Shown here one piece after another: positions 43,116-52,431 of a stretch of 64,000 bases of DNA. Within the stretch, counting starts at the first letter, position 1, and the number at the start of each line of letters is the position of its first letter. The stretch covers positions 1-64,000 of the forward strand of contig RKRR01000103.1 of assembly GCA_007571305.1 (NCBI GenBank), given 5' to 3'. The notes beneath the pieces were generated by a model. It was given only the letters and a program-made list of their open reading frames with translations, did not search any database and was not told the DNA's origin. The stretch is from Candidatus Poribacteria bacterium (lineage in GTDB: Bacteria > Poribacteria > WGA-4E > WGA-3G). A program made the translations under genes and the position numbers.

Positions 43116-43128
43116 CAGAGAAACTCCG

Positions 43129-43968
43129 ATGAAAAACGAAAAAAAAGATACGCAGAAGCAGGCAAATGAACTTGATGGAAAAACATGGCTGCGATATTCA
43201 GTTTCCGTATGGAATGATATTAGGAAAACGAAAGAGGAGGTTGAACTAAAACATCCTGCTATGTTCCCGATAGCGCTCGCCCATCGTCTTATTGCGTGTT
43301 TTACACCTCCCAAGGACTCTTTAATATTAGACCCCTTTGCTGGTGTTGGCTCTACATTGCTTGCCGCGAAGGAGTTGGGCAAGGATGCCATCGGATTAGA
43401 GATTTCTCCAGAATTTGCGCAGATCGCTGAAAGACGCATAGACCAGATGCTGCCATTTGCAGGACAAACTGATGTCCAAATCCATACTGCCGACTGTCGA
43501 GAACTTTATCGATATGTTTCTCCAAACAGTGTAGATATGGTAGTGACATCGCCTCCGTATTGGGATATCTTGCTGCAAAAACGGACTGCGGATAACAAGG
43601 AACAACGGGATTATGGAGAAGCTTCAGCAGATTTAGGAAAGATTCAGAATTATGAGAAATTCTTATTAGAACTGCGTAAGGTATTTGAGCAAGTTTACAA
43701 CACAATGAAGCCGAAAAGTTATTGCTGCATCATTGTTATGGATATACGGAAAAAGAACCGTTTTTACCCGTACCACATTGATATTTCCCAGTTTATGCAG
43801 GATATCGGTTTTATCTTCGACGATCTTATGATATGGAATCGAGCGCAGGAGTACAACAATTTGCGTCCCCTGGGATATCCGAGTGTATTTAGAGTCAATA
43901 AAGTTCATGAATTTATCTTGATTTTTCAAAAACCCAAGGATGGGAGTTTGTCTGGTGAGCTTGATTGA
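43129..43968 (+). CDS. DNA methyltransferase (TSPPYW type)
   Basis: A 279-residue amino-methyltransferase. The AdoMet-binding motif I DPFAGVGS is at residues 68-75, followed by LEIS (motif II). The catalytic motif IV TSPPYW is at 140-145, and HEFILIFQKP closes the domain. The order is X (KHPAMFPIALAHRLI) then I then IV, with only about 65 residues between I and IV. That is the permuted order seen in several type II methylases whose SPPY motif suggests N4-cytosine or N6-adenine methylation. A separate target-recognition domain is not obvious. The next gene overlaps its end by 14 bases. Confidence 0.9.
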   Translation: MKNEKKDTQKQANELDGKTWLRYSVSVWNDIRKTKEEVELKHPAMFPIALAHRLIACFTPPKDSLILDPFAGVGSTLLAAKELGKDAIGLEISPEFAQIAERRIDQMLPFAGQTDVQIHTADCRELYRYVSPNSVDMVVTSPPYWDILLQKRTADNKEQRDYGEASADLGKIQNYEKFLLELRKVFEQVYNTMKPKSYCCIIVMDIRKKNRFYPYHIDISQFMQDIGFIFDDLMIWNRAQEYNNLRPLGYPSVFRVNKVHEFILIFQKPKDGSLSGELD

Positions 43969-44917
43969 AGATATAGACTATATCGATGCGGATGTTGCCT
44001 ATCTTCTTGGGTTGATCACAGCAAGAGGGAAAATCTCAGAAGATTCTGATGTCCGGCGAATTATCATAGAATTTCCCTATAAATCTCTTGAAATTGAAGG
44101 AATCTCTGCGCGTTTCGATACTGATAGCTCGATAAAACTTGGCTTGCAACAAATCCAAGAGCGTGTCTTGGATGTAACAGGTGCTGATGTAAGTATCAGG
44201 AGTACGAATAGCAGCATTACACTGGTGCTACGCTTTTTTAGGAATACGATGATATGGCGAAACATTTTGATGCACACGCAGGAAGATGCTGGATACGAAC
44301 ATTTTCGAGTTCCAGATATATTCTTTTCCTCAAATATCCCGGCAGACTGGAAACGAGAATATCTTAGAGGTTTCGCAGATGTTGCAGGCAATATCAGGCG
44401 GGCTAATCGTTATGTTGATGGTTCTGACCGTGTTCGTTTGGATGTCTTGAACTATCAGACCAATTGGGAAATGCCGGTCCTGCTCTGCACTTTATTAGAG
44501 GAGCACTTAAAAATACCCATTCAATTGATTACTTGGGGACATCCAAACATGGGAAGAAACTTTAGAGAACATCAAATCAACATTTTCGCTGTCCCTTTTG
44601 GAGAAATCGGTTTTTCATTTCCGCATAAACAAGCATTGCTTCAAGAATTTATAGCGCATGATAAGGAACATTATCCGAAGAAAATTTATAATCCGTGTCT
44701 CGGTAAAAAATTATTAGGCAAACGAAAACGAAAGCCAAAGGACAGCCGGGAAAGTGATGACAGACTTGACTCGAGACTAAAAGGACAACATTTTAATGCT
44801 TACTGGCAAATTTGCAAAAAACTCGGTTGTCCACGTACTCCAAAAATCCTTGAACAAGAAGGGTGGCAGATTAACAAGCGACAGGCATTAGAGGAAGTCC
44901 CAGAAGATGAAATATAA
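43955..44917 (+). CDS. Degenerate LAGLIDADG-fold protein in methylase-nuclease cassette
   Basis: About 320 residues from a GTG at 43955 with GGGAG 8 bases upstream; the ATG at 43940 gives 325. Two motifs resemble LAGLIDADG helices: YLLGLITARGKI near residue 18 and YLRGFADVAGNI near residue 137. Their spacing of about 120 residues fits a monomeric two-domain homing-endonuclease fold. The residues aligned with the catalytic Asp before the final Gly are Arg and Ala, so cleavage by this protein is unlikely and DNA binding is plausible. A basic Lys/Arg-rich segment (about 248-266) precedes a C-terminal helical part. Sits between the methylase and a nuclease. Confidence 0.6.
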   Translation: MSLIEDIDYIDADVAYLLGLITARGKISEDSDVRRIIIEFPYKSLEIEGISARFDTDSSIKLGLQQIQERVLDVTGADVSIRSTNSSITLVLRFFRNTMIWRNILMHTQEDAGYEHFRVPDIFFSSNIPADWKREYLRGFADVAGNIRRANRYVDGSDRVRLDVLNYQTNWEMPVLLCTLLEEHLKIPIQLITWGHPNMGRNFREHQINIFAVPFGEIGFSFPHKQALLQEFIAHDKEHYPKKIYNPCLGKKLLGKRKRKPKDSRESDDRLDSRLKGQHFNAYWQICKKLGCPRTPKILEQEGWQINKRQALEEVPEDEI

Positions 44918-45416
44918 ATCTGAAAAGGATATGTATCCTGATGTGTGTCAATGGTTAGAGGCTTTTCTAAAGGACCGCTTTCGACAGGCTGACGTTGATG
45001 TTCATTCCCTCCCGCATACCGCAATTTCCCGTTTTCTCAGTACATATAGCCGGGGCAATTTCCCCGGAGAGTGGGTCACATGGAATATTAAAGTTGATAT
45101 TGTTGGATTTGTGCATCATCCAAACAAACCAACAACTTTGGTTTTTGTAGAGTGTAAAAACACCAAACTTACGCTGGCGCACCTTTCCCAACTTCTTGGA
45201 TATAGCCGTATTGCTCGCCCAATGTATTCGTTTCTAATTTCCCCGGTAGGTTTTTCCCGATCACTTGTCTCCTTACTTCAAGAATATCAGCGGCGCGATG
45301 TGCTGAAATATCGTTGGGAACCCGGAAAATTGCCGAGGCAGGTTATTGTGGCGCAGTGGGAGATGATCGGTCGTAATCTAAATAGACACACTATGATCGG
45401 AGGTGCAGGTTTATAA
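44907..45416 (+). CDS. PD-(D/E)XK nuclease of the methylase cassette
   Basis: A 169-residue protein overlapping the previous gene by 11 bases. The restriction-endonuclease core can be read: Glu6, then Asp64 (IKVDIVGF), then Glu82-x-Lys84 (FVECKNTK), then Gln95 in LSQLLGYSR. This is the D...ExK...Q arrangement of PD-(D/E)XK enzymes. There is no separate recognition domain and the protein is short for a type II restriction enzyme, suggesting it cuts as a partner of another subunit. The tight coupling with the methylase and LAGLIDADG-like genes suggests one restriction-modification unit. Confidence 0.75.
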   Translation: MKYKSEKDMYPDVCQWLEAFLKDRFRQADVDVHSLPHTAISRFLSTYSRGNFPGEWVTWNIKVDIVGFVHHPNKPTTLVFVECKNTKLTLAHLSQLLGYSRIARPMYSFLISPVGFSRSLVSLLQEYQRRDVLKYRWEPGKLPRQVIVAQWEMIGRNLNRHTMIGGAGL

Positions 45417-45455
45417 AATTTGCTGTATAATGCATGCCGTTGAGACTTAAAAAAC

Positions 45456-45484
45456 TTGAAAAAATCACTCAGATATGATATAAT
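45456..45484 (+). promoter_or_regulatory. Promoter upstream of the 2-oxoacid:ferredoxin oxidoreductase genes
   Basis: TTGAAA (45456-45461), a 17-base spacer and TATAAT (45479-45484). It lies about 180 bases upstream of the alpha-subunit ATG at 45672, so a long untranslated leader is implied. Confidence 0.6.
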
Positions 45485-45671
45485 TAAAGAAAGTGGAATG
45501 TTATATATGTTCACGAAGATGAAAGAAAAAGGTGCAAATATCGCGATGTAACTAATAAACGAATTAATTTGCTTATTTGTCCATCCATCTGATGTCGTTA
45601 CATTTAATGGTGTATCTTCAGTGAATTGTGCGGTATCGGAATGGAATACGAAACATTAGAAGGGAGCCAAG

Positions 45672-47456
45672 ATGGCAAAATACGACTTTGTAATCGCTGT
45701 AGGAGGGGCACCCGGGCAGGGTATAGAAACTGCTGGAAAGAGCATCAGCCAAATTTGTGCCCGGTATGGGCTGAATGTTTTTACTTACACCGCCTATCAA
45801 TCCCTTATCCGCGGCGGTCACTCCTTCCTGACTATCCGAATCAGTTCTGAACCTATTGCGAACCACGGGGACAAACTTGACCTGATTATTGCTCTGGATG
45901 CTAATAGCGTAGAAAAGCATCTACCACATGTCTCACCCGGCGGCGCACTCATCTACAACAGTGATGATGTCAGAAAACAGCCGGAACGCGATGACATCCA
46001 GTTGTGTCCTATCTCTTATAAAGAATTGACGAATGATCCCGATAGAAAAAAGATCATGCTGAATGTTTGTGCCTCCAGTGTGGCTTTGCAATTGGTAGGG
46101 ATAGATTTAGCAGTGCTTGAGGACATCATTGTTCTGTCACTGAGCAAACGCAAGGGGCAAGCCATAGTGGATGCAAACATCGCCGCTGCTCGGGCAAGTT
46201 ACGATTACGCTGCTGAACATTTCACGCCGTTCGATGTCCAATTTGAGAAACAGGATCCACCGTTGGCTTTTGGTAGTGGTAATATGTTGATGGCAATGGG
46301 CGGGGCATCCGCAGGAGTCAAATTCTATGCTGCCTATCCGATGAGCCCATCAACAGGTATTCTCCATTGGATGGCCCCGAACGCTCGCGATCTCGGTATT
46401 ATCGTCCGGCAGTGTGAAGATGAAATCAGCGTTATCAACATGGTAATCGGTGCTGCACACGCCGGATGCCGTGCGATGTGTGCAACGTCGGGTGGAGGTT
46501 TTGCACTCATGACAGAAGCAATTGGCAGTGCAGGCATGATGGAAATTCCAATTGTCGTTGTTAATGTCCAACGCGGAGGTCCCTCCACAGGTCTACCTAC
46601 CAAGACCGAGCAGGGAGATTTATGGCAAGTTCTCGGCGCGAGCCAAGGTGATTTTCCGAAAATTATTGTTTCACCTACCAGTATCATGGACGGATTTAAT
46701 ACGATACCTGAACTCTTTAACCTCGTCGACAAGTTTCAATGTCCTGGCATGGTCATCACAGATTTGTCGCTGGCGGAAGGTCACACGACATTCGCTCCTG
46801 ATTCTATCAACTGGCAGCCGAAAATTGAACGTGGAGAATTAATCACCGAACAAGGGCAGACAGATGGTGAATATCAGCGTTACCACATCACAGACAGCGG
46901 GATTTCGCCCCGTGCTATCCCTGGCACGCCTGGGCACATGCACGTTGTTGCCACTGACGATCATGATGAAGATGGCAGCCTGATTAGCGATGAATTCACG
47001 AATCCGCATATACGTCGCGACATTATGGAGAAGCGGCAGCGGAAAATGGAAGGTATTCTTGAATTCCTCCCGCCTCCGACTTTTGAGGGTCCCGACGATG
47101 CGGAAGTTACCCTAATTGGATGGGGATCCACGCATGGTGTGATGAGTGAAGCGGCACAACAGTTGACCGAAGCGGGCATTGCTACCAACCATATCCACTT
47201 TAAGTGGCTCTATCCGATGGATGAGGATGCGATCAACGAAGTGCTAGCGAAATCTGCGTATTCGCTTATCGTTGAGTGTAACTACACGGGGCAATTCGCT
47301 CGATTCTTACGGGGTGAGACCGGCTTTAAGGCGGACGGTCATATTCGCAAATACGACGGTGAACCTTTTATGCCGCATCATATTGTTGATGGAGCCCGTG
47401 AACTTTTGAACAGTAAAACAGATCTTTATGTCCCCTATCAAGAGATTGTTGTCTAA
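45672..47456 (+). CDS. korA: 2-oxoacid:ferredoxin oxidoreductase, fused gamma-alpha subunit
   Basis: 594 residues: an N-terminal gamma (CoA-linked) domain (about residues 1-190; VGGAPGQGIETAGK and RGGHSFLTIRIS), then the alpha domain, which carries YAAYPMSPSTGILHWM (about 220-235) and NVQRGGPSTGLPTKTEQGDL (about 298-317). This is the KorA/PorA pattern. With KorB it converts 2-oxoglutarate (or another 2-oxoacid) and CoA to the acyl-CoA, reducing ferredoxin. Its start has GGGAG upstream. A delta ferredoxin subunit is not present, as usual for the two-subunit type. Substrate choice between 2-oxoglutarate and pyruvate is inferred only from gene layout. Confidence 0.93.
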   Translation: MAKYDFVIAVGGAPGQGIETAGKSISQICARYGLNVFTYTAYQSLIRGGHSFLTIRISSEPIANHGDKLDLIIALDANSVEKHLPHVSPGGALIYNSDDVRKQPERDDIQLCPISYKELTNDPDRKKIMLNVCASSVALQLVGIDLAVLEDIIVLSLSKRKGQAIVDANIAAARASYDYAAEHFTPFDVQFEKQDPPLAFGSGNMLMAMGGASAGVKFYAAYPMSPSTGILHWMAPNARDLGIIVRQCEDEISVINMVIGAAHAGCRAMCATSGGGFALMTEAIGSAGMMEIPIVVVNVQRGGPSTGLPTKTEQGDLWQVLGASQGDFPKIIVSPTSIMDGFNTIPELFNLVDKFQCPGMVITDLSLAEGHTTFAPDSINWQPKIERGELITEQGQTDGEYQRYHITDSGISPRAIPGTPGHMHVVATDDHDEDGSLISDEFTNPHIRRDIMEKRQRKMEGILEFLPPPTFEGPDDAEVTLIGWGSTHGVMSEAAQQLTEAGIATNHIHFKWLYPMDEDAINEVLAKSAYSLIVECNYTGQFARFLRGETGFKADGHIRKYDGEPFMPHHIVDGARELLNSKTDLYVPYQEIVV

Positions 47457-47474
47457 CAAAGGAGGATGAATCAG

Positions 47475-48380
47475 ATGGCGAGACGAGCAAGACGAGAAAG
47501 ACCTATTCAAGGTGCTCCTACAGCGCGAGATTTTAAAGGTGATGTTAATCCCGATTGGTGTCCCGGTTGTGGTGATTTTAGTGTCCTGAGTGCGCTACAA
47601 AACGCTTATGCAAAACTCGGCAAAGGCAATCATGATCACTTGACAGTCAGTGGGATTGGTTGTTCCTCTAACCTCCCTGGCTATGTAAAAACTTATGGAA
47701 TGCATACATTGCACGGTCGCGCTTTAGCAGTCGCGACGGGTGCTAAATTTGCCAATCACGAGTTGAATGTTGTCGTCACTGGTGGTGATGGTGATGGCTA
47801 CGGCATCGGTGGAAATCATTTCATTCATACGATGCGAAAAAATATTGATCTCCTCTACATTGTCATGAATAACGAGACGTATGGGTTGACTGTCGGACAA
47901 GCCTCACCGACGACTGTGGTAGGTGAACAGACGAAAAGCACGCCGTTCGGTAATTTAGAGTCCCCTCTGAATCCCGTTGCAATGGCGATTGTCGCGGGCG
48001 CGACTTATGTTGCAAGAGCATTTAGTTCTGAACGCGCGCAACTCTCGGAATTGATGTATAACGGGATGCGACACAAAGGATTTGCGTTCATTGATGTTAT
48101 CAGTCCTTGTGTGACCTGGAAAAAAGAGAAGATGAAAATTTTCGATTACTGGAAAGAGCGCGTTCATCTTCTTGAAGATCATGACACAAGTGACAGGGCC
48201 TCGGCACTCGAACAGGCAGTAAAGACGGGGCATGAAACGCAGCTTGGGTTATTCTACCATGATACAAGCCGCGCTGCGTTGGATGAGTTGGAGCCTGTTT
48301 TAGAGAAGGGTCCCATAGCACATCAACCTCTTGGCATTACTCAAGAACAGGGCGATGCAATTATTCAACGTATGATGTAA
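47475..48380 (+). CDS. korB: 2-oxoacid:ferredoxin oxidoreductase beta subunit
   Basis: 301 residues from the ATG at 47475, 9 bases after AAGGAGG; the ATG at 47466 is too close to that site. The thiamine-diphosphate subunit shows NPDWCPGCGDFSVL (4Fe-4S and ThDP region), GIGCSSNLPGY, then GGDGDGYGIGGNHF with the metal-binding Asp-Gly and NNETYGLTVGQ, in the expected order. It lies 18 bases after korA, and the pair ends at a strong terminator at 48445. Confidence 0.95.
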   Translation: MARRARRERPIQGAPTARDFKGDVNPDWCPGCGDFSVLSALQNAYAKLGKGNHDHLTVSGIGCSSNLPGYVKTYGMHTLHGRALAVATGAKFANHELNVVVTGGDGDGYGIGGNHFIHTMRKNIDLLYIVMNNETYGLTVGQASPTTVVGEQTKSTPFGNLESPLNPVAMAIVAGATYVARAFSSERAQLSELMYNGMRHKGFAFIDVISPCVTWKKEKMKIFDYWKERVHLLEDHDTSDRASALEQAVKTGHETQLGLFYHDTSRAALDELEPVLEKGPIAHQPLGITQEQGDAIIQRMM

Positions 48381-48444
48381 AGATGAATAGTGTCGGCGGA
48401 TTTTTGTGCGCGTCTACCCTTTTTATCTGATATTTTGGCTGTTG

Positions 48445-48477
48445 GGGCGGGTCTTTATCCCGCCCTCTGTCTTTTTT
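48445..48477 (+). terminator. Rho-independent terminator of korAB
   Basis: GGGCGGG and CCCGCCC form a 7-bp G/C stem around a 7-base loop (TCTTTAT), followed a few bases later by TTTTTT. It lies 65 bases past the korB stop. It also shows that the ORF-track start of the next gene (48390) is wrong, as that ORF reads through the hairpin. Confidence 0.9.
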
Positions 48478-48503
48478 GTTCCCTACTACGGGTAGTTCAC
48501 ACT

Positions 48504-49223
48504 ATGCGCCTTCGTGCTTCCCAACTCACAAAGGACTTCGGACATCGCACAATTGTCAAAAATGCCACACTCTCGGTTCATCCCGGAGAAGTGGTTACGA
48601 TTTTCGGTCCCAACGGTGCCGGTAAAACAACGCTCATCAAAATCCTCGCAACGCTCTTGAAACCGACATCTGGAAAACTTGAGATTGAAGGCGCGGATGC
48701 AATCTCAGAGTCCTCGGATGTCCGTAGTGCATTGGGGGTTGTTGTTCATGAAAACCTCGCCTATCCTGCCTTTAGCCCTTATGAGAATCTCAAATTTTTC
48801 GGACAGATGTATGGTGTCAAGCAATTAGAACACCGCGTAACAACCCTTCTTGCCGAAGTCGGGCTACAGCGTTTTTTCCATGAACCCCTTCACATCTTTT
48901 CGCGGGGTATGACGCAACGTTTTATGATCGCCAGAGCCCTTATCCACTCCCCTTCAGTTTTATTACTCGATGAACCCTTTTCTGGATTGGATGCTTCTGC
49001 CAGACAGTTTGTTCTCAATCGTATTACACAGGAACAGCAAAAAGGCACAGGCATCATCATTACAACACACAACACAGAGTTGGGCCATCTTGCTGGTACA
49101 AGGTTCCTCTTTATGATAAACAGTGAATTGGAAGAGGTCGCCCAGAAAAATGAGATCGAGGCAGAGACGTTATTACAGACGTATGAGGAGAGATTGAGAA
49201 ACAACGCTCCGAAGGGGCTGTAG
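48504..49223 (+). CDS. ccmA: ABC transporter ATPase, CcmA-like haem exporter subunit
   Basis: 239 residues from the ATG at 48504; the longer ORF from 48390 runs through a terminator hairpin. Walker A is GPNGAGKTT, the Q-loop follows, and the signature motif is FSRGMTQR, with Walker B LLLDEPFSGLD. The next gene is a CcmB-type membrane protein, so this is the ATPase of the CcmAB(CD) haem-handling complex. It uses ATP to release haem-loaded CcmE from CcmC. No ccmC is in the window. CcmE, F, H and I are 8-11 kb away, so the pathway is split. Confidence 0.88.
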   Translation: MRLRASQLTKDFGHRTIVKNATLSVHPGEVVTIFGPNGAGKTTLIKILATLLKPTSGKLEIEGADAISESSDVRSALGVVVHENLAYPAFSPYENLKFFGQMYGVKQLEHRVTTLLAEVGLQRFFHEPLHIFSRGMTQRFMIARALIHSPSVLLLDEPFSGLDASARQFVLNRITQEQQKGTGIIITTHNTELGHLAGTRFLFMINSELEEVAQKNEIEAETLLQTYEERLRNNAPKGL

Positions 49224-49249
49224 ATAGACTCTTTTTAGTTGAGACAAAC

Positions 49250-49942
49250 ATGAAGGCACTCCGTCAAATTGGCGCGTTGATTCGGAAGGATCTTGGACTT
49301 CAATTCCGTTCAAAAGAGGCACTGGTACTCATCTTCGTTTTCAGCGTGCTGGTTGTCCTCATTTTTGCTTTTGCATTCGGGCCGATTTTCCCTGAAAGGG
49401 TAGAACGTGGTAAATTAACCGCCAGCGTCCTCTGGGCGGCGTTTGTTTTTGCAGGAATTATTAGCTTGAACCGCTCATTCACGTTAGAGCACTCACACGG
49501 TGCATTGCAGGGTATTCGGCTTACTGGCGTTGATGCGAGTAACCTCTACTTGTCCAAAGTTGTTAGCAACGTTGTATTTCTATTTTTATTGGAAATTGTC
49601 ATCACACCCATCGCACTTCAATTCTTAGATCTACTTGATGTAGTGACGGTGGGCATACTACTGAAACTGTTCGGCGTGCTGGGTATCGGCACGCTCGGTT
49701 TTTGCGCTGTTGGTGTCCTGTTAGCGGGCATGTCCACAAGTGCAAACGGCGGTGAAAGTCTTCTTTCCGTCATTCTACTTCCGCTTGTCATTCCAATCAT
49801 TGTAGGCGGCGCGAAATCCACTGTTTCGCTTCTGGTAACCGGTGGATTAGAGGACGGGTTCTGGCTGAAGTTGATCGCCGGGTATAGTTTAATCTTTTTA
49901 GCCGCTGCATATCTACTTGCGGATGCAGTTGTTGAAGAATAG
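49250..49942 (+). CDS. ccmB: CcmB-type haem-exporter membrane protein
   Basis: A 230-residue protein with six predicted membrane helices and the N-terminal cytoplasmic start IRKDLGLQFRSKEAL that typifies CcmB. A charged loop near residues 70-100 carries SLNRSFTLEHSHGALQG, a conserved family region. The C-terminal helices end without a tail. It lies 27 bases after ccmA. It should form the membrane part of the ABC complex in the cytoplasmic membrane. Confidence 0.88.
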   Translation: MKALRQIGALIRKDLGLQFRSKEALVLIFVFSVLVVLIFAFAFGPIFPERVERGKLTASVLWAAFVFAGIISLNRSFTLEHSHGALQGIRLTGVDASNLYLSKVVSNVVFLFLLEIVITPIALQFLDLLDVVTVGILLKLFGVLGIGTLGFCAVGVLLAGMSTSANGGESLLSVILLPLVIPIIVGGAKSTVSLLVTGGLEDGFWLKLIAGYSLIFLAAAYLLADAVVEE

Positions 49943-51349
<1,407 letters not shown>

Positions 51350-51365
51350 ATTTTGTATTCACATA

Positions 51366-51387
51366 GGGACAGTCTTTGCGCTGTCCC
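51366..51387. other. Hairpin between eno and the FtsB-like gene
   Basis: GGGACAG and CTGTCCC form a 7-bp stem with an 8-base loop just after eno. No T-run follows, so it may be a processing or stabilising structure rather than a full terminator. Confidence 0.5.
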
Positions 51388-51414
51388 AAAGTATCTCCTT
51401 CAAAGGGACACCCT

Positions 51415-51702
51415 ATGCGAATTTTTCGCCCAATTTTGTTCTTGATCGCGCTTGCCTTACTCTTCGTAAGTGTTAGGCAATTTATGAATGGTTATAGTGA
51501 TTGGCAACAGGCGCAACTTGCAGAGAAAGCCTACCGCGCTGAGATATTGGAATTAGAGGCGGAACGCGATCGACTGAAACAACGCGTCGAAATGCTGCAA
51601 AACGACCGATTAACCAAGGAACGTCTCGCCAGAAAACGACTCGGTTATATCAAGCCGGGTGAACTCAGATTTAAAGTCGTTAAACCAGATGCGATTGAAT
51701 AA
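51415..51702 (+). CDS. FtsB/DivIC-family septum-formation protein
   Basis: 95 residues from the ATG at 51415, with AAAGGGA upstream; the ORF track adds 13 codons. One N-terminal membrane helix (about residues 6-23) is followed by a coiled coil (about 38-68, with the repeated LEAERDRLKQRVEML heptads). It closes with the ERLARKRLGYIKPGE motif of FtsB/DivIC. The protein should join the divisome FtsQ/DivIB-FtsL complex. Position after eno matches many genomes. Confidence 0.85.
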   Translation: MRIFRPILFLIALALLFVSVRQFMNGYSDWQQAQLAEKAYRAEILELEAERDRLKQRVEMLQNDRLTKERLARKRLGYIKPGELRFKVVKPDAIE

Positions 51703-51758
51703 TTTTTTCGGGTTCACAGAATTCGTTTGGATTTTTTCTTTCCTTTTTTTCCGCGTTG

Positions 51759-51767
51759 TGCTATAAT
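51759..51767 (+). promoter_or_regulatory. Extended -10 promoter of the DUF5069 gene
   Basis: TGCTATAAT is an extended -10 element; the -35 region is weak (T-rich). It lies about 90 bases upstream of the ATG at 51859. Confidence 0.5.
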
Positions 51768-51858
51768 GGCGTGGAATTTCGCATGGCAGGCAACGACACC
51801 TGTTGTGCCGATGGTGTCCGCCTATTATTCACAACATTCATAAGAAGGAGAAAAGAGA

Positions 51859-52290
51859 ATGGCAGGAATGATTCCGACAATTAGTTCCGGGGTTGCAGGG
51901 CCGCTCGGTGTGTTACACCTCCCCCGATTCTGGTCGAAAGTGCTTATGGATTCCAAGGGTCAGCTGCATGAAGATTATCCCGCATGCGGAGCAGGCTTCG
52001 ATCAAATGGTGTTAGATGGACTAGGTCTGGACAAAGACGCTACGCTGGCATATATCAGCGACAATTCCCCGACTTATCCACAGTTTGAAGCGTGGGTTTC
52101 GGAAAACGGGAGTTTTGACCAAGCGGCAGTCGACGAGTTGAACGCTGCAATTTCAGGCTATAATCATGACGACGATACCCGTGGGAGCATCCTCGGTGCA
52201 AGCGACATTGCGGACGATGGTTCCATCTTAGACGCTGTTAATCTCAACAACCTCGATGACTGGTATGAATTGCACGCCAGTTTAGGTTAG
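51859..52290 (+). CDS. DUF5069-domain protein
   Basis: A 143-residue cytoplasmic protein of the DUF5069 family: GVLHLPRFWSKVLMDSKGQLHEDYPACGAGFDQM (about residues 17-50) is the conserved N-terminal segment, with the FEAWVSENG helix following at about 76. Family function is unknown. An AAGGAG site precedes the ATG, a separate extended -10 promoter lies upstream and a hairpin follows, so it looks like a stand-alone transcription unit. Confidence 0.78.
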   Translation: MAGMIPTISSGVAGPLGVLHLPRFWSKVLMDSKGQLHEDYPACGAGFDQMVLDGLGLDKDATLAYISDNSPTYPQFEAWVSENGSFDQAAVDELNAAISGYNHDDDTRGSILGASDIADDGSILDAVNLNNLDDWYELHASLG

Positions 52291-52303
52291 AGGTTTAGAC
52301 CGT

Positions 52304-52336
52304 TTCATGTAGGAGCGTTTTCCGCGCCTACATGAA
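52304..52336. terminator. Hairpin terminator between convergent genes
   Basis: TTCATGTAGG and CCTACATGAA form a 10-bp stem extended by AGCG/CGCG pairing (one mismatch) with a small TTTTC loop. It is placed between two convergent genes (DUF5069 and oxidoreductase). There is no clear T-run, but the stem is long and nearly perfect. Confidence 0.6.
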
Positions 52337-52431
52337 CACACCTACTTTTCCTTACCTAATCATTTTTATCTTTCGATAAGCTTTTTATCCTCGTTTTCTA
52401 AAAACAATCGACTGTTGATTTGAATGCTTTG

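Noticed and set aside
48390-48503. N-terminal extension of CcmA
   Set aside because: Runs through the korAB terminator hairpin; homology starts at the ATG at 48504.
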